37,496 nucleotides of DNA from Oceanispirochaeta sp. M1 (GTDB lineage: Bacteria > Spirochaetota > Spirochaetia > DSM-2461): contig NZ_QQPQ01000044.1 in assembly GCF_003346715.1 (NCBI RefSeq), forward strand, positions 1 to 37,496, in the 5' to 3' direction. The notes beneath the pieces are model-generated. The model searched no databases, was not told the DNA's origin, and worked only from the letters and a program-made list of their open reading frames with translations. The position numbers were made by a program, and so were the translations under genes. Shown here piece after piece: positions 23,785 to 31,137 of this stretch (its first letter is position 1; each line of letters begins with the position of its first letter).

Positions 23785-24717
23785 ATGAAAGTTGACAGGC
23801 TTGTTAGCATTATAATGATACTCCTTGATAAAAAGCGTATAGGCGCACAGGAGTTAGCAGATATGTTTGAAGTTTCACCCCGCACAATCTACCGCGACAT
23901 AGACACTATCAACATGGCGGGTATTCCTGTTCGCTCAACATCAGGAGTGGGCGGCGGCTTTGAAATCATGGAGAAGTACAAGATTGATAGAAAGGTTTTT
24001 TCGACTGCCGACCTTTCCGCTATCTTGATGGGGCTTTCCAGTCTTTCCAACATGATACGAGGTGATGAACTGGTAAGCGCCCTTGCTAAAGTCAAGAGTT
24101 TTATCCCCGCCGACAAATCGAAAGACATTGAAATAAAAACAAATCAAATATATATAGATTTAAGTCCGTGGATGGGTAACAGGAACATACAACCCTATTT
24201 AGAAATTATTAAAACAGCTTTACAGGAAAGCAAGCTACTGACCTTTGAATATGCAGACCGCTACGGAAATAGAACCGTACGAACAGCCGAGGCGTATCAG
24301 CTTGTATTGAAAAGTAGTCATTGGTATTTGCACGGTTATTGCCATAAAAGAAATGATTTTCGCGTATTTAAACTATCCCGCACATCAAACCTAAAAATAC
24401 AAGATGATTTTTTTACACCACGAGATTATCAAAAACCGCAGTTAGATTTTGCTGAAGTTTTTGCAACGATGCAAACAACAATCAAAATTCGTATTCATAA
24501 ATCTGTCATGGACAGGGTGCTTGATTTCTGCACATATGAACACTTTTCACCAGAGGGTGATGAGCATTGGATTGTTAGTTTTCCTTTCATCGAGAACGAA
24601 TACTACTACAATATTATTTTCAGTTTTGGGGATAAATGTGAGTGTTTAGAGCCGTTACATATCCGCACAGAAATGAAGCGTAGAATCCATGATATAGCTG
24701 CCATATATGAAAGTTAA
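23785..24717 (+). CDS. WYL-domain HTH transcriptional regulator (DeoR/YafY type)
   Basis: About 310 aa. The N-terminus is a winged HTH: VDRLVSIIMILLDKKRIGAQ, ELADMFEVSPRTIYRDIDTI, then GIPVRSTSGVGGGFEI, the canonical YafY/DeoR-like start with the RTIYRDI recognition helix and GGxxGGY-like wing. The middle contains a WYL domain (ESKLLTFEYADRYGNRTVRT, SSHWYLHGYCHKRNDFRVFK, with the WYLhGyc core) that usually senses small ligands or nucleic acid ends, and a WCX-type C-terminal extension. I place the start at 23785 (MKVDRL); the frame upstream to 23665 runs into the divergent promoter. It probably represses itself and the divergent hydrolase/DJ-1 pair. Confidence 0.87.
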   Translation: MKVDRLVSIIMILLDKKRIGAQELADMFEVSPRTIYRDIDTINMAGIPVRSTSGVGGGFEIMEKYKIDRKVFSTADLSAILMGLSSLSNMIRGDELVSALAKVKSFIPADKSKDIEIKTNQIYIDLSPWMGNRNIQPYLEIIKTALQESKLLTFEYADRYGNRTVRTAEAYQLVLKSSHWYLHGYCHKRNDFRVFKLSRTSNLKIQDDFFTPRDYQKPQLDFAEVFATMQTTIKIRIHKSVMDRVLDFCTYEHFSPEGDEHWIVSFPFIENEYYYNIIFSFGDKCECLEPLHIRTEMKRRIHDIAAIYES

Positions 24718-24903
24718 GAAAAACTGAGGAATGGTAGTGATCATGCAATATCTTTTTTTCTCTGCTCTGCCCGCAGGGTCTTTAGAACTTCGACTTAATT
24801 CGACATCCTGGCCATTGACGATTTCAAATCTTTGATACATGGATTTATTATTCTTAGTTTAGTATACATTGCCCATTTGTTGACATCTATAAACCCAATT
24901 TTC

Positions 24904-25434
24904 TTATACATTTACTCTGATATAATATACTTTACCTGTATTAGTTATTATTTCATTTCCAAAACTATCACGGGCGTCATCAGATAAATCAAACTCATCT
25001 ATACTCTTTTGAAAATTAAATAATTCATCTATTTCGTTAATAGTCGCCTTTAGAGGTTTCAGATTCGTTATGACTGTCCTAAACGTTTCTTTTTCTAACT
25101 CTGACAAATACGATTGCTTTATATTCTTAAATTTCACAATTTTTTGAAGTTGTTATATAGAGTTTTCCAGACCACTCACCATTATTGCATCAGGGTAATT
25201 TATTCTTATATTTGCCATTTCTTCAATAGAATCATTACCTGTAGCAGATATGCAAAAATATTTATAATAGCGCATTAGTAGTGAATTTAAATTATTATCT
25301 GGTTTCCATAAATCTAAAAATGCTTCATTTAGACTGAAATTTTCAATATCTCCAATAAAGAAACAATTCTCTGTGGAACGTTTAATGAGAGAATTCAGGA
25401 GTATGATTTAATCATCATCACTACAATTAATCAT
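24904..25434 (-). pseudogene. broken gene of unknown family
   Basis: One frame on the minus strand runs from an ATG at 25434 to TAA at 24904 and reads as ordinary protein apart from two TAA codons, one nine codons in and one near 25155. The middle piece includes STENCFFIGDIENFSLNEAF and MRYYKYFCISATGNDSIEEM; the last piece (77 codons from a GTG at 25137) includes LSELEKETFRTVITNLKP and DARDSFGNEIITNTGKVYY. Keeping frame across both stops suggests a single gene of about 176 codons inactivated by nonsense changes. Alternatively the last 77 codons are a separate small gene, but there is no ribosome binding site. No domain recognised. Confidence 0.45.
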
Positions 25435-25508
25435 AGATCATATCCTTTTATTTATTATATTATTTTGAATCTATAATAAATGGCCCTCTTCAACCATACT
25501 GACCTCAC

Positions 25509-27401
25509 CTATTCCGTTTCAGTATTCAGTTTATACTGACCAATATCTTCAGAAATAATTTGCATCTTTTCAGTTGTATTTGAAGATTGTTCTTGAATTG
25601 ATACCATTGCCTGATTAATTTCTTTCATACCTGTTGAAACCTCATACATAGCCTGTCTTATGGTCGTAGTAATCATTGTAAGATTGCTTATTGAACTCAA
25701 AACCTGGCCAGTACCAGTATTCATTTCCTGAGAACCGTGCCTGACATTCTCAGTAATCTCTGTCACGTTGGATAAAGCTTCTGAAATTTCCCGCCCACCA
25801 GCATTCTGCTCTGAAACCGCATGACTTATTTCTTCAACAACATCATTAACTCTGGCAATATTTGTTTGTAAGACTCCAAAGGATGATTCTGTCTCCTGTG
25901 AAGCTACAACTGTACCTTTTACCATTTCTATTTCCTGAACAAGAGCTTGATCAATCGATTTAGATTGTTCCTGAACCGTTACGGCTAGTTTCCTTATCTC
26001 TGAAGCTACAACATTGAACCCTTTACCGGCATCTCCTGCATGAGCTGCTTCTATTGCAGCATTCATTGCCAGGAGATTCGTTTGTGAGGCCAGATCCGCG
26101 ATGAGCTTATTAGCATCGGTAAGCTTCTTTGCATTATTTTGAAGAAGATCTGTGCGGGTTACAACATTTTTCATGTTGGTACGCCCTGTCTCTGAAATAA
26201 TCTTTAATTCTGTTAAGTAGCCTACTACTGAACTATTAGTTTTATCTACACTGGCTATACTTGCAAGCATCTCTTCGATTGTAGCTACAGATTGTGTTAT
26301 ATTTGCTGATTGATCCTGAATGGATTTTGATAGAGAGTCTATATTCCCTGTTATCTGTTCTACAGCTGCAGAAGTTTCATCCATTGTTTTACTTTGATTT
26401 AAGAGTTGATTATCAACATTCTCAACACTAGCCCTCATCTCATCTGTGGAAGCAGCAATTTCATCAACATTCGATTGAAGATCCAAACCATTGAGATTCA
26501 GCTCTTTTATAAGATTTTCCATTGCTTTAAGGCTTGTAGAGAGTTTTTTTTGCATAGAGTTAAAAGAGTCAACTGCCAATCCGACTTCGTCTTGTAATCC
26601 TCTTACAACAAATGAGCTAAAGTCACCCTTCCCTGCTTTCTCTATTCCACGAGTTAAATTGACCACAGGTGTTATTATTGATTTATTATACTGCAGTGCG
26701 GTAACTATTGTTCCAAGGAGCAATAGAACTATTGGAAAAATATTACGCTTTATAATAATACTTATTGATTCCTCAAAAACTAACTCATTTGAAGATATGA
26801 AATCCATTACTTCAATATTGAAACCAAGAATCAATACCATTCCAAGGATTGATGGAACAAGGGTCACAATAAAGCCCTTAAAGGCCATCGGTAAAGTCAA
26901 ATTCTGGCGGGTCACAGTATACCAGGATGCTAATTGTTCTACCTGAATATTTATATACAAAGAAAGAGGCAGGATAATCAATGCAATTAAACCAAGTCCC
27001 TGCATTACAGCCGTAAGAATAAGTACCGAATTATTTCCAAGAACCGCAAGGGTCAGAAAAACAGGCCCGGCAATGATATTTATTCCCTCAATTAATATGA
27101 ACAGAGGTAGTATGCCTGCAGCATAGTTACTTGCCTTTCTTTGTATCTCTGGTTCTTCTGAATTATAGTTTTTAATTAAAAATCCTGTTATCCTCTTAAC
27201 CATAAAGAGTGTAAGAAGCATGGTAATCAGGCTTATCACAGGAGTTGCCGGGAGTGTAAGCATCTTTACTGCTTGATCTTTTGTGATGATTCCAGAGGAG
27301 ATTCTAAGTAATATCCATACCGGTGGAGGTAATAGAAACCCTATTGAGGAAGCAATGTAAAGTTTTGCTCTGATTTTTATTTGTGACTTTTGTTCTAACA
27401 T
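25509..27401 (-). CDS. methyl-accepting chemotaxis protein with six-TM N-terminal module
   Basis: A 630-aa chemoreceptor. The first ~240 residues hold about six hydrophobic helices and no large periplasmic domain, so it senses within or at the membrane, unlike Tar/Tsr-type receptors. A HAMP-like segment ([20 protein letters not shown], ~240-300) follows. The cytoplasmic hairpin has the kinase-contact tip [20 protein letters not shown], flanked by Glu/Gln-rich methylation helices. It would regulate CheA/CheW arrays. The gene is single and AT-rich. Upstream on the minus strand CTCGATAA (27434-27427) resembles the -10 of sigma-28 promoters, but the matching -35 is at a poor distance. No CheA or CheW gene is in the window. 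Confidence 0.9.
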   Translation of the reverse strand: MLEQKSQIKIRAKLYIASSIGFLLPPPVWILLRISSGIITKDQAVKMLTLPATPVISLITMLLTLFMVKRITGFLIKNYNSEEPEIQRKASNYAAGILPLFILIEGINIIAGPVFLTLAVLGNNSVLILTAVMQGLGLIALIILPLSLYINIQVEQLASWYTVTRQNLTLPMAFKGFIVTLVPSILGMVLILGFNIEVMDFISSNELVFEESISIIIKRNIFPIVLLLLGTIVTALQYNKSIITPVVNLTRGIEKAGKGDFSSFVVRGLQDEVGLAVDSFNSMQKKLSTSLKAMENLIKELNLNGLDLQSNVDEIAASTDEMRASVENVDNQLLNQSKTMDETSAAVEQITGNIDSLSKSIQDQSANITQSVATIEEMLASIASVDKTNSSVVGYLTELKIISETGRTNMKNVVTRTDLLQNNAKKLTDANKLIADLASQTNLLAMNAAIEAAHAGDAGKGFNVVASEIRKLAVTVQEQSKSIDQALVQEIEMVKGTVVASQETESSFGVLQTNIARVNDVVEEISHAVSEQNAGGREISEALSNVTEITENVRHGSQEMNTGTGQVLSSISNLTMITTTIRQAMYEVSTGMKEINQAMVSIQEQSSNTTEKMQIISEDIGQYKLNTETE

Positions 27402-27832
27402 ATCGATATTAATATATTGTTATTACTTATCGAGTCAAGGAGAATTCAGTTTTTTATATATATGTTTTTCATAATTATAATAAAGTAAAAGGTCTAATAG
27501 AGTCATTATTACTTATGATTTTTCATTATTTATACAATTGGTATGGAACATTTGTATATTTATTATCAAACATTAGAACTGTGGGTTTTGGTAATCTCGT
27601 ATTAAAATTAAATACTAAAAAATAGGTTACAGCTTTTATTCTTTGACATATTGGACAAGGGTCTAAATACAACATTGTGACTATGATGATTTCCATATTC
27701 CCCTACTCCTTTCATAAAATGCTGGTAGAATCTTGGAACTGACCCTCTGTCAATCAGAGCTAACTTGAAAAAAAAGAAGAGAATATTTGAAGATTCAAAA
27801 ATAATGAGAAATAGCTGAGTTCTAATTATAAA
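27402..27832. other. AT-rich spacer, nothing clear
   Basis: 431 bases of very AT-rich sequence between the chemoreceptor promoter and the GC-rich phage relic. No ORF with protein-like composition and no strong terminator. CTCTGTCAATCAGAG (27752-27766) is a small hairpin. The sharp composition change near 27855 marks where the phage-derived DNA begins. Confidence 0.4.
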
Positions 27833-28744
27833 ATGAGTATATCCAATTGTAAGGCCACAACCAGCTCTGATCCCCGGATAAGAATTGCTCCGGATGCCCT
27901 GGACCAGGATCAGTTTCTCTTTAACTGTGCCAACGGTGTTATCGACCTGAAATCAGGCCGTCTCTCCCCCCATGACAGGGAGAGGATGATCACAAAGTAC
28001 TCTCCTGTCCCCTACAATGAGGAAGCCCTCTGCCCCCACTGGAAGCAGTTTTTAAAGGATATCTTTGATAACAACAAGGAACTGATCAAGTTTATACAGA
28101 GATTCCTGGGCTGCTCCCTCACAGTTGACATGTCCTGTCAGTCCATGTTTATCCTCTACGGACGCCTGGCAGAGTCTGTGATAAAGAGACTCACGGGAAA
28201 CGACATGATCAGTGCAAGATTCCTCTACGGGGAGTATTTCCAGTTTATTCCCACATTCAAGATCGTCATGTCCACCAATCACAAGCCCCGGATCGGCGGG
28301 ATGGATCACGCCATCTGGCGGCGGATAAAGCTGATCCCCTTCCTCCAGACCTTCTCCGAAGAGAAGCAGGACAAGAAGCTCACCGGGAAGCTGGAGAAGG
28401 AGATGCCCGGCATCCTCTCCTGGATGGTCGAAGGCTGCCTCCGCTGGCAGAGAGAGGGACTGGGCGGCGCCGTGGCCATCAGTGATGCCACTGACGAATA
28501 CAAGACAGAGATGAGTGATGTTCAGATGTTCCTGGCAGAAAAATGTGAAAGGGATGAACTGCAGATGATCCAGTCCTCTGTGCTTTACAAGGAGTACACA
28601 GCCTGGTGTGAGGAGAACCATGAGAGGCCCAGGAGCAACCGGAACTTCAGCATAATGCTGAAGGAGTCAGGGATGGATAAGGTGAGGCAGAGCGTCGGGA
28701 TATTCTGGCTTGGGATCAAGATAAGGAAGGAGAAGGGCTGTTAG
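27833..28744 (+). pseudogene. relic of phage/plasmid primase-helicase (D5/P4 family), Walker region deleted
   Basis: The 303-codon ORF is the C-terminal part of a D5/P4-type primase-helicase. RIAPDALDQDQFLFNCANGV opens the D5-N region, and RFLGCSLTVDMSCQSMFILYG leads up to the Walker A strand, which in relatives continues xGxNGKS. Here YG is followed at once by RLAESVIKRLTGNDMISARF, which belongs about 60-70 residues later, so Walker A and B are missing while sensor and arginine-finger parts (STNHKPRIGG, IWRRIKLIPF) remain. The primase domain is absent too and no ribosome binding site precedes the ATG. It cannot hydrolyse ATP. High GC against AT-rich surroundings marks it as a prophage or plasmid remnant. 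Confidence 0.8.
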
Positions 28745-28751
28745 AGGGTGA

Positions 28752-28843
28752 AAGTTCATCCTTTTGGTCGATATAAGGATTCTTTTCAATATTCTAAAAT
28801 AATATCAGAGACTGACTGCTGATAACGGATAGAAGTCTACTGA
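28752..28843 (+). repeat. intergenic repeat D (two-block element, copy of A)
   Basis: GTTCATCCTTTTGGTCGAT in the left block and CTGCTGATAACGG...AGTCTACTGA in the right block, spaced as in repeat A (92 versus 90 bases). It begins eight bases after the primase relic stop and precedes the TPR gene. Confidence 0.55.
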
Positions 28844-28978
28844 GAATGTTTGCAATACTCCAAGGAGCTTTTCATTGATAAAGAAATTACGACTTAGAAG
28901 AGCCACAATTGCATTTGTAGATAAAGCCATCAGTTCATATGAATATATTGATAATCCGGTAAAACGAATGAATCAATA

Positions 28979-29581
28979 ATGAAAAATAAGATAATTATCA
29001 TTTTAATACTTTGCTCTTTATTGTCTGCTACATGGGCAGAGACTCAGCAAGAGGATGTCCTTTCTGAATACTCTCGTGTTTTCGGTCTGGAAGCTTCGCG
29101 AAGCAATGATTTTGATGAGATTATGAACGGAATTCGGTATATTGATAATTTGCTGACTAAGAATGAAGCAAAAGTAATAACGAGTATTTACTACAATAGA
29201 GCACAACTTTATTATAAACTGGGTGAATATGACGAAGCGATAAATTCATTGCAGGTCCAGAATCCTATAAACAATTATTATAAAGCCACTCTATACATAA
29301 AGTTAGGGAAATTCTCTGAAGCAGAGTCTTTGTTCAATCCTATACTATTTAGCTATGAAGTAATATTGGGGAAAGATGATTTATCTCCTGATCAACGAAT
29401 CCATTATCTGAATAATGCCATATTAATACATAGATTCTTAAAGAAGAGTATATCAATAGAAAAGTTAAGTGAATTTAGTTCTAAATATAAACTTTCTGAT
29501 AAGGAGCGTCAGCAGTTGCTATCCTCTCTCGAGTACAATATGGATATTGATGAGTGCCTTCGTGGTATGTGGCCCGAATAG
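28979..29581 (+). CDS. exported TPR-like protein (200 aa)
   Basis: Residues 1-20 are a Sec signal peptide (KNKIIIILILCSLLSATWA, likely cut after TWA). The mature part is helical with at least two TPR-like units: SIYYNRAQLYYKLGEYDEAI and YYKATLYIKLGKFSEAESLF, showing the W/Y-L-G-Y/F-A pattern at the 34-residue interval. TPR proteins scaffold protein contacts, here in the periplasm. No partner is evident. There is no clear ribosome binding site. It forms a single-gene unit between repeats D and E. Confidence 0.65.
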   Translation: MKNKIIIILILCSLLSATWAETQQEDVLSEYSRVFGLEASRSNDFDEIMNGIRYIDNLLTKNEAKVITSIYYNRAQLYYKLGEYDEAINSLQVQNPINNYYKATLYIKLGKFSEAESLFNPILFSYEVILGKDDLSPDQRIHYLNNAILIHRFLKKSISIEKLSEFSSKYKLSDKERQQLLSSLEYNMDIDECLRGMWPE

Positions 29582-29590
29582 TTTTATCAG

Positions 29591-29616
29591 ATACCGATAA
29601 CTAGCATTCCGTCTAC
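29591..29616 (+). repeat. intergenic repeat E
   Basis: ATACCGATAACTAGCATTCC followed by GTCTAC, then AAGGAGTTAGGTTT. It shares CCGATAA and GTCTAC with the family. GTTAGGT nearby (29622-29628) happens to fit the integron core GTTRRRY. Confidence 0.4.
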
Positions 29617-29768
29617 AAGGAGTTAGGTTTGTATTACTTTAATGCTCGGTGGTTGCAAAAGTAGCAGTTGAAGTTTTATCTAAATCATCTCCAGAGATCC
29701 CTGGTGTACAAACAGAACTAAGATTCCAAGTGATGGTGATAAGCTAAAAACAAGTAAGAAGGATTAAA

Positions 29769-30101
29769 ATGGTTTGTCTTAAAAATAAAACATGGTTTGT
29801 TATACAGGTCTTATTTGTACTACTAATGATAATAAATGCTCTATATAGATTCGTAAGTATATACAATCATAGCTATGATTATCTGGTAATGAGTATTATT
29901 GATATTTTGTATCTAATAATTGTAATGATCTTCCAGAACAAAAGTACAAGATTTAGTATTCTTCTTCTCTTTACCATTCTTGTATGTAAAATAATATTCA
30001 TTTCTCTTATTAACATAAATATTCCCAATCAAAATATAACCGTAATTTTATTCACAATAGCTTTAGCTGGACATATATATTTATATCTAAAGAGAGCTTG
30101 A
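29769..30101 (+). CDS. small integral membrane protein (110 aa)
   Basis: Four hydrophobic helices (about residues 9-30, 37-56, 61-83, 89-107) with short loops and few charges; the first is WFVIQVLFVLLMIINALYRF. AAGGA lies six bases before the ATG. No family recognised; the topology suits a small channel-like, immunity or unknown membrane protein. It sits alone between repeats E and F, in the same orientation as the TPR gene. Confidence 0.6.
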   Translation: MVCLKNKTWFVIQVLFVLLMIINALYRFVSIYNHSYDYLVMSIIDILYLIIVMIFQNKSTRFSILLLFTILVCKIIFISLININIPNQNITVILFTIALAGHIYLYLKRA

Positions 30102-30123
30102 TTTAAATAATGCAATTGAAAAT

Positions 30124-30180
30124 ACTTAACACTCACCCAGAAACCCACTGCCGATAATCATGTCAGGCTTCTGTCTATTT
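30124..30180 (+). repeat. intergenic repeat F
   Basis: ACTTAACACTCACCCAG (30124-30140), nearly as at 4005-4020, then CACTGCCGATAATC (30146-30159) and CTTCTGTCTATTT (30168-30180). It combines the motifs seen separately in the other copies. Confidence 0.5.
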
Positions 30181-30369
30181 AGTTCTCATATGAATATGCT
30201 TCATCGAATCCGCTGTAATTATCTGTATAAAGAGAAGGTAAAGAAACTGAAAAGCCTGATTTTTCCAGAAGAGCTTTTAATTCTAACAGATTCTTTGTTT
30301 TCCCATATATTTCATGAATTAATAATATATGTTTTTTCACTTAAAATATAATTTCCTATAACCTATCTC

Positions 30370-30388
30370 AAGTAGACAGAAATTGGTT
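30370..30388 (-). repeat. intergenic repeat G (inverted copy of B)
   Basis: Its reverse complement AACCAATTTCTGTCTACTT is identical to 3347-3365; the similarity extends upstream to GCTGATG versus TTTGATA. It is the only member of the family on the minus strand. Confidence 0.55.
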
Positions 30389-30574
30389 CATCAGCAGTGA
30401 ATATATATTGTTTATGGGATTACAGGATACTTTGATAATCAAATATTCCTGCAATTATTAAGATGTTTGCACTTGCGATAATACTATTGAGAGTTGAGAA
30501 TAATTTGTCCTTGGTAAATGCATCATTCTTAACGGCATTGTCAGGTACATCTGTACATGATTTCCCAAATTGAG

Positions 30575-30680
30575 ATAGATGCCGAATCAGGTTTGCTTTC
30601 GCTATGTACCGTTCACTTCCTATTGCTTCCTTCAGACCCTGCCGTTACCAGCAACGCCCTTGCAATTCGGATTATCTTCC
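30575..30680 (-). ncRNA. ffs: signal recognition particle RNA (4.5S-type)
   Basis: On the minus strand GGCAGGGTCTGAAGGAAGCA matches the universally conserved SRP RNA apical domain (GGTCAGGTCCGGAAGGAAGC in E. coli), including the GGAAG-type tetraloop and the asymmetric internal loop that binds Ffh. TTGCT before it pairs with AGCAA after it, and further out CCGAAT (30670-30665) pairs with ATTCGG (30587-30582), closing a single long hairpin of the short bacterial type. Exact ends are estimated. It works with Ffh and FtsY in co-translational membrane targeting. It lies just downstream of the tRNA-Thr remnant on the same strand. Confidence 0.85.
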
Positions 30681-30743
30681 CCCTGATCAGGGCGATGTCT
30701 CTTTCTTTCAAGAAACTGGGTTTGCCTGCTTCGCTGGGCAAAC

Positions 30744-30768
30744 AAAAAAGGAGCCTGAAAGGCTCCTT
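30744..30768 (-). terminator. rho-independent terminator of the former tRNA-Thr gene
   Basis: On the minus strand AAGGAGCC pairs with GGCTCCTT around a five-base loop, followed by a run of six T. It starts 15 bases after the tRNA 3' end, the usual place for a tRNA terminator, and precedes the SRP RNA. Confidence 0.85.
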
Positions 30769-30782
30769 GATCGATATTATAT

Positions 30783-30824
30783 AGCCAAAAGTGGGAATTG
30801 AACCCACGACCTACGCTTTACGAG
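30783..30824 (-). tRNA. 3' half of tRNA-Thr(CGT), split at the anticodon loop
   Basis: On the minus strand the sequence from the anticodon loop to the 3' end is intact: loop CTCGTAA (anticodon CGT, Thr), AGCGT, variable AGGTC, a perfect T arm GTGGG-TTCAATT-CCCAC, acceptor strand TTTTGGC and discriminator T. The 5' half is missing: the bases before the loop cannot pair with AGCGT, and no GCCAAAA acceptor strand is found nearby. A faint D-arm-like stretch lies at about 30835-30865. The break is exactly where tyrosine recombinases often cut tRNA genes, so this is best read as an attachment-site remnant. Confidence 0.75.
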
Positions 30825-30977
30825 CTCTAATTCCTTACTCTACAACCATTTACTACTGAGAATAACTATTACATATAAACCACTAAAATGAAAGCATTTA
30901 TACTATTTATTTTCATTTTTCTTTAAACAACCGTTACTTTCCATGAACTACTGATAACAACCAAAACAGGCTGTTTT

Positions 30978-31036
30978 GTGTACACCTTTTGTGTTACACC
31001 TACTTAACATATTTTAAGTGGGCGTATGGTGTAACA
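30978..31036. repeat. iterated GTGTWACACC motifs with dyad
   Basis: GTGTACACC (30978-30986) and GTGTTACACC (30991-31000) are direct repeats 13 bases apart; GGTGTAACA (31028-31036) is the inverted copy. Between the last two lies an inner dyad ACTTAA...TTAAGT. The cluster begins about 155 bases from the tRNA break. Together with 30825-31137, which holds no supported gene, this looks like a protein-binding end region of an integrated element. Confidence 0.5.
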
Positions 31037-31137
31037 TGGAGGAAAAAGTAAGAACCTTAGAGATGCTATTCAATAATCAATTTGTAAAACAAAGATACGG
31101 TCACCTCTCAGGATTTTGCAAATCATTTAAAAAAAAC

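Larger units (their letters stand above)
30102..30569. other. intergenic stretch with repeats F and G, no supported gene
   Basis: A 63-codon ORF (30160-30351, plus) starts inside repeat F, has no ribosome binding site and resembles nothing; I do not support it. The rest is AT-rich. Repeats F (plus) and G (inverted) face each other about 200 bases apart. Confidence 0.4.

Noticed and set aside
29591-29628. Canonical integron attC site.
   Set aside because: GTTAGGT fits GTTRRRY, but no matching RYYYAAC with a pairing stem was found around it; kept only as one hypothesis for the repeat family.
2328-30159. GCCGATAA-like boxes in the intergenic repeats as sigma-28 (flagellar/chemotaxis) promoters.
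   Set aside because: No TAAA-type -35 is found at the required distance in any copy, one copy is inverted with no gene behind it, and similarity continues well downstream of the supposed -10.
30783-30870. A complete tRNA-Thr on the minus strand.
   Set aside because: A D-arm-like stretch exists, but the anticodon stem and the acceptor stem cannot be formed with the bases upstream, so only the 3' half is called.
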